In this document: piece by piece, positions 30,609-39,323 of the stretch | Position numbering within the stretch: the first letter of the stretch is position 1 | Layout: each line of letters begins with the position of its first letter | Source of the DNA: Chloroflexota bacterium | GTDB taxonomy: Bacteria; Chloroflexota; Dehalococcoidia; DSTF01; JACRBR01 | Length of the DNA stretch: 61,122 bases | Reading direction: 5' to 3' | Assembly: GCA_028872875.1 (NCBI GenBank) | Contig: JAGWOC010000011.1 | Span: forward strand, 1-61,122 | The notes under the pieces: model-generated | The model's input: only the letters and a program-made list of their open reading frames with translations | The model's database searches: none | What the model was told of the DNA's origin: nothing | Made by a program: the position numbers and the translations under genes

Positions 30609-31935
30609 GCTCGGCCTCGCTCTCGAACACCAGCCGTCCGGCGGCGATCGTCGCGATCACCGCGCCGCGCAGTGTGACGCCGGCGAGCGGCGTGTTCTTC
30701 CCCTTCGACGCGAAGCGCTCCGGCTCGACGAGCCACTGCGCGTCGGGGTCGACCAGCACGACGTCGGCTGGCGCGCCGGTGGCGAGCGTGCCGATGCCCG
30801 GCACCGCGCGGTCGAGCCCCAGCGCGCGCACCGGCCCGATCGTCATGCGCTCGACGAGCGTCGCCAGGTCGAGGCGCCCCGCGTGCACGAGCCGCATGCA
30901 GAGGCCAAACGCCGTCTCCAGGCCGCTGATGCCGAACGCGGCCTCGTCGAACTCGCAGAGCTTCTCGATGAGCGCGTGCGGCGCGTGGTCCGTCGCTACG
31001 CAGTCGATCGTCCCGTCCGCAAGCCCGTCGATGCAGGCGTCGACGTCGTCCTGGGGGCGCAGCGGCGGGTTCACCTTCGCGTCCGTGTCGTAGAGGAGCG
31101 CATCGCCGCCGCGGGCGCCGAACGCGACGGTCTCGTCGGTCAGGGTCAGGTGATGCGGCGTCACTTCCGCCGTCACCTGGACGCCGCGCGCCTTCGCGCG
31201 GCGCACGGCGTCGACGGCGGCGCGCGTGCTGACGTGGGCGATGTGTACGTGGCCTCCCGTCGCCGCGGCCAGCGCGACATCGCGCTCAACCATCGACGAC
31301 TCGGCCGCGGCCGGCGCGCCGCGCAGGCCCAGGCGCGTCGCGACCCAGCCCTCGTGCATGACCGCGTCGTGCGACAGCGACGGCTCCTCGCAGTGGTCGA
31401 TGACCGGCAGGCCAAACGCGGACGCGTACTCGAGCGCACGCCGCATCAGCGTCGCATCTCCGACTGGCGCGCCGTCGTCGCTGAAGCCGATGCAGCCGGT
31501 TTCGGCGAGGTCGCCGAGTTCGGCGAGCGCCCTCCCGGCGCGGTCCTTGCTGACCGCGCCGATCGGCAGCACGCGTACGATGGCTTCGCCGGCGGCCTTC
31601 CGGAGCACGTACTCGACCGTCGCGCGGTTGTCCATCGCCGGCTGCGTATTCGGCATGGCGCAGACCGTCGTAAAGCCGCCGCGCGCCGCGGCCCGCGTGC
31701 CGGAGGCGATGTCTTCCTTGTACTCGAGCCCCGGGTCGCGCAGGTGCGTGTGCACGTCGACGAAGCCCGGCGCGACGACGAGCCCGCGGGCGTCGATCTC
31801 GCGCGCACCATCCCCCGCGACGCCCCGCGCAACCTCGACGATCTGGCCGTCCTCCACCAGCACATCGGCGATCTCGTCGAGCCGCCGTGCGGGGTCGATG
31901 ACGCGGCCGCCGCGGATGACCAGGCGCTCGCTCAT
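30601..31935 (-). CDS. pyrC: Dihydroorotase
   Basis: PyrC cyclises carbamoyl aspartate to dihydroorotate. The 444-residue product is a type-I amidohydrolase: FVDVHTHLRDPGLEYKEDI with the first zinc ligands, IDHCEE, HVHIAHVST, VTPHHL, and the catalytic aspartate in VATDHAPH. ATG 31935 sits in an ATGA overlap with the pyrB stop and has GGAGC upstream. The longer frame reaching 32361 is a pyrB shadow. All metal ligands are present, so it should be active rather than a PyrB-supporting pseudoenzyme. Confidence 0.95.
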   Translation of the reverse strand: MSERLVIRGGRVIDPARRLDEIADVLVEDGQIVEVARGVAGDGAREIDARGLVVAPGFVDVHTHLRDPGLEYKEDIASGTRAAARGGFTTVCAMPNTQPAMDNRATVEYVLRKAAGEAIVRVLPIGAVSKDRAGRALAELGDLAETGCIGFSDDGAPVGDATLMRRALEYASAFGLPVIDHCEEPSLSHDAVMHEGWVATRLGLRGAPAAAESSMVERDVALAAATGGHVHIAHVSTRAAVDAVRRAKARGVQVTAEVTPHHLTLTDETVAFGARGGDALLYDTDAKVNPPLRPQDDVDACIDGLADGTIDCVATDHAPHALIEKLCEFDEAAFGISGLETAFGLCMRLVHAGRLDLATLVERMTIGPVRALGLDRAVPGIGTLATGAPADVVLVDPDAQWLVEPERFASKGKNTPLAGVTLRGAVIATIAAGRLVFESEAELV

Positions 31936-32960
31936 GTCCTGCTCCTGCCGCCCACGCGCGTGATCAGCCAGAGCACGGCCATGCGCACGGCGACGCCGTT
32001 CGCGACCTGCTCCTCGACCTGCGACTGGAGGCCGTGCGCCACCTCGTGGCTGATCTCGATGCCCTCGTTCATCGGCCCCGGGTGCATCACAAAGGCGGCC
32101 GGCTTCGCGCGCGCCAGGCGCCCGGCGTTGACCTGGTAGAGGCGCGAGTACTCGCGTACGCCCGGGACGAAGCCGCCCGTCATGCGCTCGTTCTGCATGC
32201 GCAGCGCCATCACGACGTCCGCGTCGCGCACCGCCACATCGAGATCGGTCTCGACGCGGACGGGCGGGAGCTGCCCCTCGCCGGCGCCCGCCAGGCCCTG
32301 CGGGATGAGCGTCGGCGGCGCGCAGACCACAACCTCGGCCCCCAGCGACGTCAGTAGCCACATGTCCGAGCGGGCGACGCGGCTGTGCAGCACGTCGCCG
32401 ACGATCACCACCTTGCGCCCGCGCACGTCGCCCAGCCGCGCGCGCATCGTATAGAGGTCCAGCAGCGCTTGCGTCGGGTGGGCGTGCAGGCCATCGCCGG
32501 CATTAACAATGCTGCACACCGCGTGCCGGGCGGCGAGGTACGGCGCGCCGGAGCGGCCGTGGCGCATGATGATAACGTCGGCGCCGATCGCCTGGAGCGT
32601 CTTGACCGTATCGACCAGCGACTCGCCCTTGGTCACGCTGCTGCTCGACGCGGCGACGTTGATGACGTCGGCGCCCAGCACCTTGCCCGCCAGCTCGAAC
32701 GACGACCGCGTGCGGGTGCTGTTCTCATAGAAGAGCGTGATGATCGTCGAGCCGCGGAGCGCGGGCACACGCGGCACCTCGCGCGCGAGCACTTCCTTCA
32801 TCGCGTCCGTCGTCGTCATCAGCAGCTCGATCTCCTCGGCGCCGAAGTCGTCGAGGTCCAGCAGGTGCCGCCGGCGCCACGCCGTCTCGTCGGGAGACGG
32901 AGCGATGGCGGGCGCCGCCGGCTCGGCGGGACGTGGCTCCGGTGTCCGGATTGTCGTCAT
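31932..32960 (-). CDS. pyrB: Aspartate carbamoyltransferase catalytic subunit
   Basis: PyrB joins carbamoyl phosphate and aspartate in the first committed pyrimidine step. The 342-residue product has the carbamoyl-phosphate loop [17 protein letters not shown], the [11 protein letters not shown] motif and HPGPMNEG near the C-terminus. About 30 N-terminal residues (Pro/Ala-rich) precede the family start and look disordered. The ATG overlaps the pyrR stop by 4 bp. No pyrI regulatory chain is present, in keeping with control through PyrR. Confidence 0.96.
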   Translation of the reverse strand: MTTIRTPEPRPAEPAAPAIAPSPDETAWRRRHLLDLDDFGAEEIELLMTTTDAMKEVLAREVPRVPALRGSTIITLFYENSTRTRSSFELAGKVLGADVINVAASSSSVTKGESLVDTVKTLQAIGADVIIMRHGRSGAPYLAARHAVCSIVNAGDGLHAHPTQALLDLYTMRARLGDVRGRKVVIVGDVLHSRVARSDMWLLTSLGAEVVVCAPPTLIPQGLAGAGEGQLPPVRVETDLDVAVRDADVVMALRMQNERMTGGFVPGVREYSRLYQVNAGRLARAKPAAFVMHPGPMNEGIEISHEVAHGLQSQVEEQVANGVAVRMAVLWLITRVGGRSRT

Positions 32961-33508
32961 GGCGCCACCTCCGCACCTTCCGCCGCCGCGACGTGCACGT
33001 ACTCGTCGCCGTCGGTCTCGTACAGCCGCACGCGCACATCATCGGCGGGGGAGGTCGGGATGTTCTTGCCGACGAAGTCGGCGCGGATCGGCAGCTCGCG
33101 GTGCCCGCGGTCGATCAGCACCGCAAGCTGGATCCGCCGCGGACGCCCGTAGTCGATGAGCGCGTCGAGCGCCGCGCGGACCGTGCGGCCCGTGTACAGC
33201 ACGTCATCGACGAGCACCACGCGCTTTCCGGCGATCTCTGGCAGGTCGCTGGGCTGGATGTTCACCGCCGGGCCGCGCTCGGTGAGGTCGTCGCGGTACA
33301 GGCCGACGTCGAGCGACCCGACCGGCACCTCCTCGCCCTCGAACCCCGCGATCGCCATCGCGATGCGCTGCGCGAGCGGCACGCCGCGCGTGCGCATGCC
33401 GACGAACACCAGGTCTTGCGTCCCGCGGTTGTGCTCGACGATCTCGTGCGCGATGCGCGTGACCGCCCGCCGGATGTCGTCTCGCGACATGGCAATGACC
33501 GGTGACAT
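32957..33508 (-). CDS. pyrR: Bifunctional pyr operon regulator / uracil phosphoribosyltransferase PyrR
   Basis: PyrR binds a hairpin in pyr leader RNA when UMP/UTP is high, and also salvages uracil using PRPP. The 183-residue product has the family motif [13 protein letters not shown] and the PRPP-binding [18 protein letters not shown]. It opens the operon. ATG 33508 is chosen because AGGAGG (33521-33516) lies 7 nt upstream; the adjacent TTG at 33511 would leave too little spacing. The leader carries both the PyrR-binding loop and a hairpin that buries this ribosome-binding site. Confidence 0.96.
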   Translation of the reverse strand: MSPVIAMSRDDIRRAVTRIAHEIVEHNRGTQDLVFVGMRTRGVPLAQRIAMAIAGFEGEEVPVGSLDVGLYRDDLTERGPAVNIQPSDLPEIAGKRVVLVDDVLYTGRTVRAALDALIDYGRPRRIQLAVLIDRGHRELPIRADFVGKNIPTSPADDVRVRLYETDGDEYVHVAAAEGAEVAP

Positions 33509-33513
33509 CAAAA

Positions 33514-33564
33514 CACCTCCTGCCCCGGGACCGGGTCGGAGGTGGTGTACGAGGATGTCGGGGC
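33514..33564 (-). promoter_or_regulatory. SD-sequestering hairpin with alternative pairing in pyrR leader
   Basis: On the minus strand CACCTCC (33544-33538) pairs perfectly with GGAGGTG (33520-33514), which is the pyrR Shine-Dalgarno. The loop contains a stacked inner stem CCCG/CGGG. An upstream GCCCCG (33564-33559) can instead pair with CGGGGC (33527-33522), disrupting the inner stem. These mutually exclusive folds suggest control of translation initiation. Confidence 0.6.
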
Positions 33565-33597
33565 GCCACGCGCCGAAGCGGAGAGGTACAACCTGCG

Positions 33598-33632
33598 CTC
33601 CTTCCCGGCCTCACCGGACCGGATTAAAGGAC
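33598..33632 (-). ncRNA. PyrR-binding RNA loop in the pyr leader
   Basis: On the minus strand a lower stem TCCTT/AAGGA, an internal bulge, an upper stem CCGG/CCGG and a terminal loop TCCGGTGAGG reproduce the PyrR-binding element, whose conserved feature is the GUGAGG/GAGAGG loop on a purine-bulged stem. It begins about 9 nt after the predicted transcription start and about 77 nt before the pyrR Shine-Dalgarno. Confidence 0.8.
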
Positions 33633-33647
33633 TCGAAGCGTCACGCC

Positions 33648-33676
33648 ACTATAGATCGCCCGTCCCGCCGCCGCAA
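33648..33676 (-). promoter_or_regulatory. Promoter of the pyr operon
   Basis: TTGCGG (33676-33671), a 17-bp spacer and TATAGT (33653-33648) lie immediately after the stop codon of the MprF-like gene. Transcription is expected to start near 33641, just before the PyrR element. Confidence 0.7.
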
Positions 33677-33680
33677 CGGC

Positions 33681-34937
33681 TCACGCGCGGGCGCGGCGCG
33701 TCCAGAGGCCGGCGCCGATGGCGAGCAGGACGATCGTCGAGATCAGCCGGTGGTCGGCGGCGGCATCGAAGACCAGCCCGCCACGCCGCGTCAGGAGGAC
33801 AGCGTCCAGCATCACCTTGACGGGCGCCTGCAACGCCGGGAACTCCCAGAACACGAACCCCGTGAGGGCGACGCCCGCGGCCGCGGCCGTCCAGAGGACC
33901 AGGCCGGGGACGAGGCGCAGCCACTGCAGCTTCTTGGGCAGGATCAGCGACGGGATGCCGTCGGGCGCGAACGCCGTGACGACGGCGAGTGCCGCCAGGA
34001 GCAGGCTCCCCTGGTACACGAAGAACGTGTCCTCCCAGAAGCTCGGTGCGAACTTCTTCTTGAAATGGTTCAGCGAGCGGAAGCTGTAGATGAAGTTCGC
34101 CTTCAGACAGATGGCGCGGAAGAGCAGCGTGACGGCTCGGAACCTGCCGTACGGCTGTGACGTCGCCCCTTGCAGCGGCGACGTGCCGAGGCTGAACAGC
34201 CGCCAGCCGTCCGCCCGCGCAGCCTCGCGCGCGGTTTCGATCAGCAGCTCGCTCGTGCCGTAGGGCGCGTCGTGATGCCGGATCACCTCTTCGACGTACA
34301 GGAGCCCGCGCGCCGGCGCCGGCGAGCAGGTAAGCGCACCGACGACGCGGCCCCGGTGCGTGGCGGTAAAGATGCGCTTGTGTTCGCGCTGGGCGAGCGG
34401 ACGGGAACGGAGGAGGAACCCCATGGGCGGTGCATGGCGCGTCCGCAGCCAGTCCTGCGCCGCCGCCTCGATCTCGGAGTCGATCGCGGGGCTCGGGCGC
34501 GTGTACTCCTCGACGACGATCCCGGTGCGGCGGGCGAGGTTCAGGGCGGAGCGCGCCTTCTTGGCGGCGCGCCCGCTGAGGCTGTGCTTCGCGAGGTCGA
34601 AGAAGGGCTCCTCGCCGACTTTGATCGCCTTCAGGCCCATGTCCGCGGCAGCCTTACCGACGCGCGCGCTGGCGCCCACGAATGTGAAGCGCCAGCCGCG
34701 CCCGCCGCAGTACTCCGCGAAGCGGCGGAGGAGCGCCGGCAGGTCCGCCTCTGCGCAGACGGGGTCGCCGCAGGCGACCGCGACGCCACGGTGCAGCTCG
34801 AACGCGACGAATCCGTCGATGTCCGAGGGCTCGAAGTAGCGCCAGCCGTCGTAGAGCGTCAGCAGCGCCAGCCCGTTGTAGCCATGGGCTTCGACGAGAT
34901 GGAGACGGTGGCCCGCGGAGAGTTCAGCGGTGGTCAT
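33681..34937 (-). CDS. MprF-like phosphatidylglycerol lysyltransferase-domain protein
   Basis: The first ~300 residues form the DUF2156/MprF catalytic fold (tandem GNAT-like halves). Examples are FVAFELHRGVAVACGDPVC, GRAAKKARSALNLARR, YVEEVIRHHDAPYGTSELLIE, LFSLGTSPLQG and FKKKFAPSFWEDTFFVYQ, which are characteristic of aminoacyl-tRNA-dependent lipid transferases. A C-terminal segment has about three membrane helices, the reverse of classical MprF where the flippase helices come first. It probably modifies a membrane lipid or related acceptor at the inner leaflet. The protein is 418 residues from ATG 34937; a GTG two codons upstream is possible. Confidence 0.78.
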   Translation of the reverse strand: MTTAELSAGHRLHLVEAHGYNGLALLTLYDGWRYFEPSDIDGFVAFELHRGVAVACGDPVCAEADLPALLRRFAEYCGGRGWRFTFVGASARVGKAAADMGLKAIKVGEEPFFDLAKHSLSGRAAKKARSALNLARRTGIVVEEYTRPSPAIDSEIEAAAQDWLRTRHAPPMGFLLRSRPLAQREHKRIFTATHRGRVVGALTCSPAPARGLLYVEEVIRHHDAPYGTSELLIETAREAARADGWRLFSLGTSPLQGATSQPYGRFRAVTLLFRAICLKANFIYSFRSLNHFKKKFAPSFWEDTFFVYQGSLLLAALAVVTAFAPDGIPSLILPKKLQWLRLVPGLVLWTAAAAGVALTGFVFWEFPALQAPVKVMLDAVLLTRRGGLVFDAAADHRLISTIVLLAIGAGLWTRRARA

Positions 34938-34968
34938 AGGCACCAGCCAGACGGTGAGCCATCGGCAC

Positions 34969-34974
34969 AGTATA
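34969..34974 (-). promoter_or_regulatory. -10 box TATACT of the MprF-like gene
   Basis: TATACT on the minus strand lies 31 nt before ATG 34937. On the opposite strand TTGACA (34980-34985) may be the -35 of the divergent MMPL gene with a weak -10 at 35003-35008. Confidence 0.4.
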
Positions 34975-35037
34975 CGCTATTGACACCTCCGCCAGCAGCT
35001 TCCACATTGAGCAGGAGCCACGCCGGGTAGGTGACGC

Positions 35038-37521
35038 ATGGTCCGCACGACATTGCTCAACGCCGCATCGCTCCTGAGGCGCCGCCCGGCGCTGGTCGTC
35101 GTCCTGGCCGTCGCCGCCGCGGCGGCGCTCTCGTTCGGCATCCCCAGGCTGAAGTTCCAGAGCTCGCAGGACGCCCTGCTCGACCCGTCGTCGAAGATCG
35201 CGCGCGACAACGCCCGTTACCAGCAGCAGTTCGGCGGCGACCCGATGCTCGTGCTGTTCGAGGCGCCCTCGGCCGGGCCGGACATCCGCCAGCTCTTCTC
35301 ACCAGCCAACCGGGCGGCGATGACCCGCATCGAGCAGCGGCTGCTCGCGACGGGCAAGTACCAGAGCGTCGTGACGCCACTGACCGTGCTCGAGTTCGCG
35401 AAGACCACGTTCGAGCAGCGTCTCGTCACGCAGCCCCAGAAGCTCCAGCGCGACCTCGCCGCCGCCGCCTCGCGCGCCCGTGCCGATGCCGCCGCTGCCG
35501 GCGAGACCGCCGCCCAGCAGGCCGCCGCCGCCGCTGCCGCCGAGCAGCAGGTGAGGGACGCGTTCAACGCGCGGTTCGGCGCGGACGCGCAGCGCTTCGC
35601 CGCTGCGGGGAGCGACCACACCTTCGACAACCCGAAGTTCCTCGACCTGATCCTGTTCGACGCGAGCGGCAGGGTGCGGCCCGAGCTCGCCGGCGTCTTC
35701 CCGGACGCGCGCCATGCGCTGATGGTCGTCCGCATGCTCGGCAACCTCTCGTTCGACGAGGGGTCCCAGGTCGCCGCCAACGTGGTGCGGCAGGTGCAGG
35801 CAGCGCACTTCGACGGCGTGACCGCGCGCGTGACGGGCCCGCCCCTGCTCGTCAAAGAGATCAACGACAAGATGAAGACCTCGCTCGTGCTGATGGCGAT
35901 CTTTGCCGTGGCGATCATGGTGGCGGTGCTGTTCGTCATCTTCCGCGCGCGCTGGCGCCTGCTGTCGCTGCCGGCGGTGCTCATCGGCTGCGTGTCGGCG
36001 TTCGGGCTGATGGGCGTTGTTGGCATCCCGCTGACCATCGTCACGATCTCCGGCCTGCCGATCCTGATTGGCCTCGGCGTCGACTTCGCGATCCAGATCC
36101 ACAGCCGGATCGAGGAGGAGACGAACCGGCTGCAGTCGGCCGAGCGGGGGATCGAGGCCGCGTTCGCAGGGGTCGGCCCGGCACTGCTGCTGGCTCTCGT
36201 TGCCGCCTGCATCGGCTTCCTGGTGCTGCACCTGGCCTCGGTGCCGATGGTACGCGACTTCGGGTCGATGCTGGCGGTGGGCGGCGTCATCGTCTTCCTC
36301 ATGAGCGTCGTGCTGGTCAGCGGCGTGCTGTACCTGCGCGAACGGAAGCGGCTGGGGCCGCGCGATGAGGGACGGGCGCGGTTCGAAGTCGAACGCCTGG
36401 TGGGCGGCCTGACGGCGCGCACCGTGGGGCGCCTGGCGCCGATCGCGCTGGTCGCCGTCATCGTCGCGCTCGGGGGACTGTACCTGGGCCGCAAGATCCC
36501 CACCCAGACCAACCCGGAGAAGTTCGTGCCCTCGGACAGCGCGGTGCTCAGGGACCTGCATGCTGTCCGCGACATCACCGGCTCAACCGACGAGCTGGAC
36601 CTGCTCGTCGAGGCGCACGGCACCACGCGCATCACCGATCAACGCGTGCTGGACTGGATGCTCCCGTTCGAGCAGCGGCAGATGCGTAATCACCCGGAGC
36701 TGCGCCAGTCGAACAGCCTTGCGTCGTTCACGCGCTCGGTGACGGACGAGGTGCCGACGACGGCCGCCGCCGAAGCTGTGCTGGCGTCCGCGCCACCGGC
36801 GCTGGGCGCGCAGGTGATCAGCGGCGACGCGCGCACGGGTGCCATCGTCTTCTCGATCGGCGGCAATAGCACGCTGGAGCAGCGCAAAGCCCTCACCCAG
36901 GCGATCGTCGGCGACGCGCACCCGCCGGCAGGCGTGACGATCGCGCCGGCCGGCATCGCCGTCGTCGGCACGGCGACGGTGGACGCGATCAGCCACAACC
37001 GCGATCTCATGTCGTTTGTCGCGTTGGGCGCCATCCTGCTGACGCTGCTGGTCGCCTTCCGCAACCCGGTGAAGGCGGTGGCGCCGATGCTCCCCGTGGT
37101 GCTGGCGCTTGGCGCTTCGGCGATGCTCCTCTACTTCACGGGTATCGCGTACAGTCCTCTGACGTCGATCTCCGGCCCGCTGATCATCGCGATGGGCACC
37201 GAGTTCAACGTGCTCCTGATGGCGCGCTACTTCGAGGAGCGCGCCAACGGGTTGCCGCCGCGCGAGGCGATGTCCAGGGCATCGGTGCGCATCGGCCGGG
37301 CGATCACGGCGTCGGGGCTCACGGTGATGGGGGGGTTCGCGGTGCTGGCGTTCAGCGACTTCCCGCTGCTCGACAACTTCGGCAAGGTGACGGCGCTGAA
37401 CATCGGGCTGAGCCTGCTCAGCACGCTGATCCTGCTGCCACCGCTGCTCGTCTGGGCGGACGAAGACCGCGGCATGGTCGGGGCGCCGTCGGCCGGCGCG
37501 GTGGAGCAGCCGCGCGGATAG
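35038..37521 (+). CDS. MMPL/RND-family transporter (827 aa)
   Basis: The 827-residue membrane protein has the MMPL/HAE2 pattern. There is one N-terminal helix (about 18-35), a large extracytoplasmic loop containing an Ala-rich coiled segment (about 140-180), a five-helix bundle (about 280-440), a second loop (about 490-650) and a second five-helix bundle (about 660-810). Motifs include GLGVDFAIQIHSR after helix 3 and, in the second half, AMGTEFNVLLMARYFEE, both carrying the acidic residue expected in the proton path. MmpL relatives export lipids or hydrophobic compounds. The neighbouring MprF-like gene, divergent, also points to envelope lipids. Substrate is unknown. Confidence 0.85.
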   Translation: MVRTTLLNAASLLRRRPALVVVLAVAAAAALSFGIPRLKFQSSQDALLDPSSKIARDNARYQQQFGGDPMLVLFEAPSAGPDIRQLFSPANRAAMTRIEQRLLATGKYQSVVTPLTVLEFAKTTFEQRLVTQPQKLQRDLAAAASRARADAAAAGETAAQQAAAAAAAEQQVRDAFNARFGADAQRFAAAGSDHTFDNPKFLDLILFDASGRVRPELAGVFPDARHALMVVRMLGNLSFDEGSQVAANVVRQVQAAHFDGVTARVTGPPLLVKEINDKMKTSLVLMAIFAVAIMVAVLFVIFRARWRLLSLPAVLIGCVSAFGLMGVVGIPLTIVTISGLPILIGLGVDFAIQIHSRIEEETNRLQSAERGIEAAFAGVGPALLLALVAACIGFLVLHLASVPMVRDFGSMLAVGGVIVFLMSVVLVSGVLYLRERKRLGPRDEGRARFEVERLVGGLTARTVGRLAPIALVAVIVALGGLYLGRKIPTQTNPEKFVPSDSAVLRDLHAVRDITGSTDELDLLVEAHGTTRITDQRVLDWMLPFEQRQMRNHPELRQSNSLASFTRSVTDEVPTTAAAEAVLASAPPALGAQVISGDARTGAIVFSIGGNSTLEQRKALTQAIVGDAHPPAGVTIAPAGIAVVGTATVDAISHNRDLMSFVALGAILLTLLVAFRNPVKAVAPMLPVVLALGASAMLLYFTGIAYSPLTSISGPLIIAMGTEFNVLLMARYFEERANGLPPREAMSRASVRIGRAITASGLTVMGGFAVLAFSDFPLLDNFGKVTALNIGLSLLSTLILLPPLLVWADEDRGMVGAPSAGAVEQPRG

Positions 37522-37545
37522 CGCCGCCACCGCGAACAGGACACC

Positions 37546-37587
37546 GCGCACGCGGCCGCGGCCTCGGAGCGCGACCCGGCCGTGCGC
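37546..37587. terminator. Imperfect GC hairpin between convergent genes
   Basis: GCGCACGCGGCC pairs with GGCCGTGCGC, with a two-base bulge, over a 20-nt loop. It lies in the 135-bp gap between the MMPL gene and the convergent nickel transporter gene. No U-tract. Confidence 0.25.
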
Positions 37588-37656
37588 CACCGGTCCTCCC
37601 GCCCCTGGCTCCGGAAGCAGGGACGCAGCCCGGCTATACGCCTGTCTGTCAGCCTG

Positions 37657-38682
37657 CTATCCGCCGCCGCCGATCCAGCGGAAGTAGTGCCCGAGGTCGG
37701 GCAGGATGTTCGCCTGGTGGAACAGGAAGAAGCTCCCCACGAACAGGCTGAAGATCGCGGCGGCCAGTCCCGCTACGACGTAGATGATCTGCCGCCGTTG
37801 CGAGGAGACGAACCCTGCGGTCGAGATCAGCGTCACGACCGAGTTCGACATCAGCAGCCCCACCACGAACGCGCCCAGCGCCGCGACCCCCATCGCGCGG
37901 CTGCCGGCACCGACGGCCGTGGCGATGACGAGCACCTGCGTCCCCGTCTCCGCGCCGATGCCATGGATCACCCCGACGGCGTACGCCGTTTTCAGGCCGT
38001 ACTGCTGCGCCTCGTGCACGTGCTCGTGCGGGCGGCCGAGGAGCTTCGAGCGGACGACCCCAACGCCGTTACGGACACTGGCGAAGACGAGCATCCAGCG
38101 GCTGCGCAGGCGGAACTCGTGGCCGCTGCGGAAGTACTGCGCAACGGAGTACAGGAGGTACACCGCGAGGAGGATCAGCGTGACGCCGACGACGCGTTCC
38201 ATGATCGGGTCGATCCACGAAGGCAGGAACTGCCGCGCCAGCAGCGCCAGCAGCCCGAGCGCGACGACCATCGTCCCGTGCCCGAGCGCGTACATCGTCC
38301 CGAGCACGAGCGCGGGCTTCTGGCGCCTCACAAACTTGTCGAACGCCGCGGGCGCGAAGCGCCCGTTGTGCCGGTGGCCCAGTTCCTCGACGGAGTGCGT
38401 GTGCGGCGCACCGACGCCGGCGGCGACCGCAGGCTGCAGGCGCGCGACGCTGGCGCCCATCCTCATGCCGTGGTGCGATTCGTCGGTGAGCATGAGCGCC
38501 GGTTCGTTGACCAGCCAGCCTTCATCGACCTCATCGCGCGAAGCCGCGGTGCTCGTGATGTCGGTGATCGCCGCGATGTGATCCCAGTCGATGCCGTGAC
38601 GGAAGCCGAGTGCCATGGCGGCGGCGAGGATGCCGATGCTTCCGCCGACGCCGATGGAGATGAATGCGGGTTCAGGGAACAC
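37657..38682 (-). CDS. NicO/NiCoT-type nickel-cobalt transporter
   Basis: This multi-helix membrane protein (341 residues) carries the nickel/cobalt permease signature HGIDWDH (HX4DH) in its first helix, GFRHGIDWDHIAAITD. A histidine-rich loop (SHHGMRMG and THSVEELGHRHNG) and later AYALGHGTMVV and HGIGAETGT motifs follow, the usual conserved His and Gly positions. GTG 38682 is chosen because GGGAGG lies 9 nt upstream and the membrane signature follows at once; the frame extending to 38760 overlaps fur. It is cotranscribed with the Fur-family gene, which probably controls it in response to metal. Confidence 0.85.
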   Translation of the reverse strand: MFPEPAFISIGVGGSIGILAAAMALGFRHGIDWDHIAAITDITSTAASRDEVDEGWLVNEPALMLTDESHHGMRMGASVARLQPAVAAGVGAPHTHSVEELGHRHNGRFAPAAFDKFVRRQKPALVLGTMYALGHGTMVVALGLLALLARQFLPSWIDPIMERVVGVTLILLAVYLLYSVAQYFRSGHEFRLRSRWMLVFASVRNGVGVVRSKLLGRPHEHVHEAQQYGLKTAYAVGVIHGIGAETGTQVLVIATAVGAGSRAMGVAALGAFVVGLLMSNSVVTLISTAGFVSSQRRQIIYVVAGLAAAIFSLFVGSFFLFHQANILPDLGHYFRWIGGGG

Positions 38683-38716
38683 GGGTTGGGCCCTCCCGGT
38701 GCGGAAACGCCTGTCT

Positions 38717-39154
38717 CTACGGGTCCGCCAGCTCGCGCTGACACGCCGCGCAGAGCCCAAAGATCGCGAAGTGGTCGAGGTCCGCGCGGAACCCCAGATC
38801 CTGCGCGATGCGGGAGCCGACCTCGACGAGATAGCGGTGGTCGAGCTGCGTGACGCTGTTGCACGTGCGGCAGATCAGGTGGTGGTGCCGCTCCGCCCCG
38901 ACCCACTCGAAGGTCGCGTCGCCCACCCCCATATCGGTCTCGGCGATGAGGTGCATGTCCTTGAGCACAGCGAGCGTCCGGTAGACGGTCGAAATGTCGA
39001 CGTATGGGTACGCCGCCTTCACCCGCTCGAAGATCGCCGCGGCGGTGAGGTGCCCGGGGGCATGGCGCAGGGACGTGAGGATCATCATCCGCTGCGGCGT
39101 CATCTTGTGCCCGGTTTCGCGGAGCAGTTCGATGGTCTCAGATTCGCAGCCCAT
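38717..39154 (-). CDS. Fur-family metal-dependent transcriptional repressor
   Basis: The 145-residue protein has a winged helix (KMTPQRMMILTSL, then DISTVYRTLAVLKDM). The dimerisation domain has HHHLICRTCNSV and a second CxxC (CAAC), giving the structural zinc site, and other metal ligands (HH, DHFAIFG). Fur-family members sense Fe, Zn, Mn or Ni. The adjacent NicO gene makes a nickel sensor (Nur-like) likely, but specificity cannot be read from these residues. It is the first gene of a two-gene operon with NicO 34 bp downstream, and a repeated operator candidate overlaps its promoter. Confidence 0.85.
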   Translation of the reverse strand: MGCESETIELLRETGHKMTPQRMMILTSLRHAPGHLTAAAIFERVKAAYPYVDISTVYRTLAVLKDMHLIAETDMGVGDATFEWVGAERHHHLICRTCNSVTQLDHRYLVEVGSRIAQDLGFRADLDHFAIFGLCAACQRELADP

Positions 39155-39168
39155 GGCCGGTATCCTTT

Positions 39169-39193
39169 GTTACATCCAGTTGCATCTACTCTA
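39169..39193 (-). promoter_or_regulatory. Candidate promoter and operator of the fur-nicO operon
   Basis: TAGAGT (39193-39188) is a -10 candidate on the minus strand. Directly downstream lies a direct repeat, GATGCAAC and GATGTAAC, at 10-bp spacing (39186-39179 and 39176-39169). Its position over the expected transcription start and 15 bp before the fur ATG suits autorepression. The repeat does not match a Fur box I can name. Confidence 0.35.
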
Positions 39194-39323
39194 CCCTCTA
39201 TCTATCGACCGCCGCAACTGCGGGGCACAGAGGGATACGGCGTAGACGCTGTGGGGAGGCGGGGGTGCCGCGCCCGCCCCAGGTGCGCCGTCACGCATGC
39301 GGCACCGCCCGGAATGGCGGCTG

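Noticed and set aside
38683-38760. Upstream extension of the NicO frame
   Set aside because: It overlaps fur by 44 bp, is Arg-rich, and GTG 38682 has a better ribosome-binding site directly before the membrane signature.
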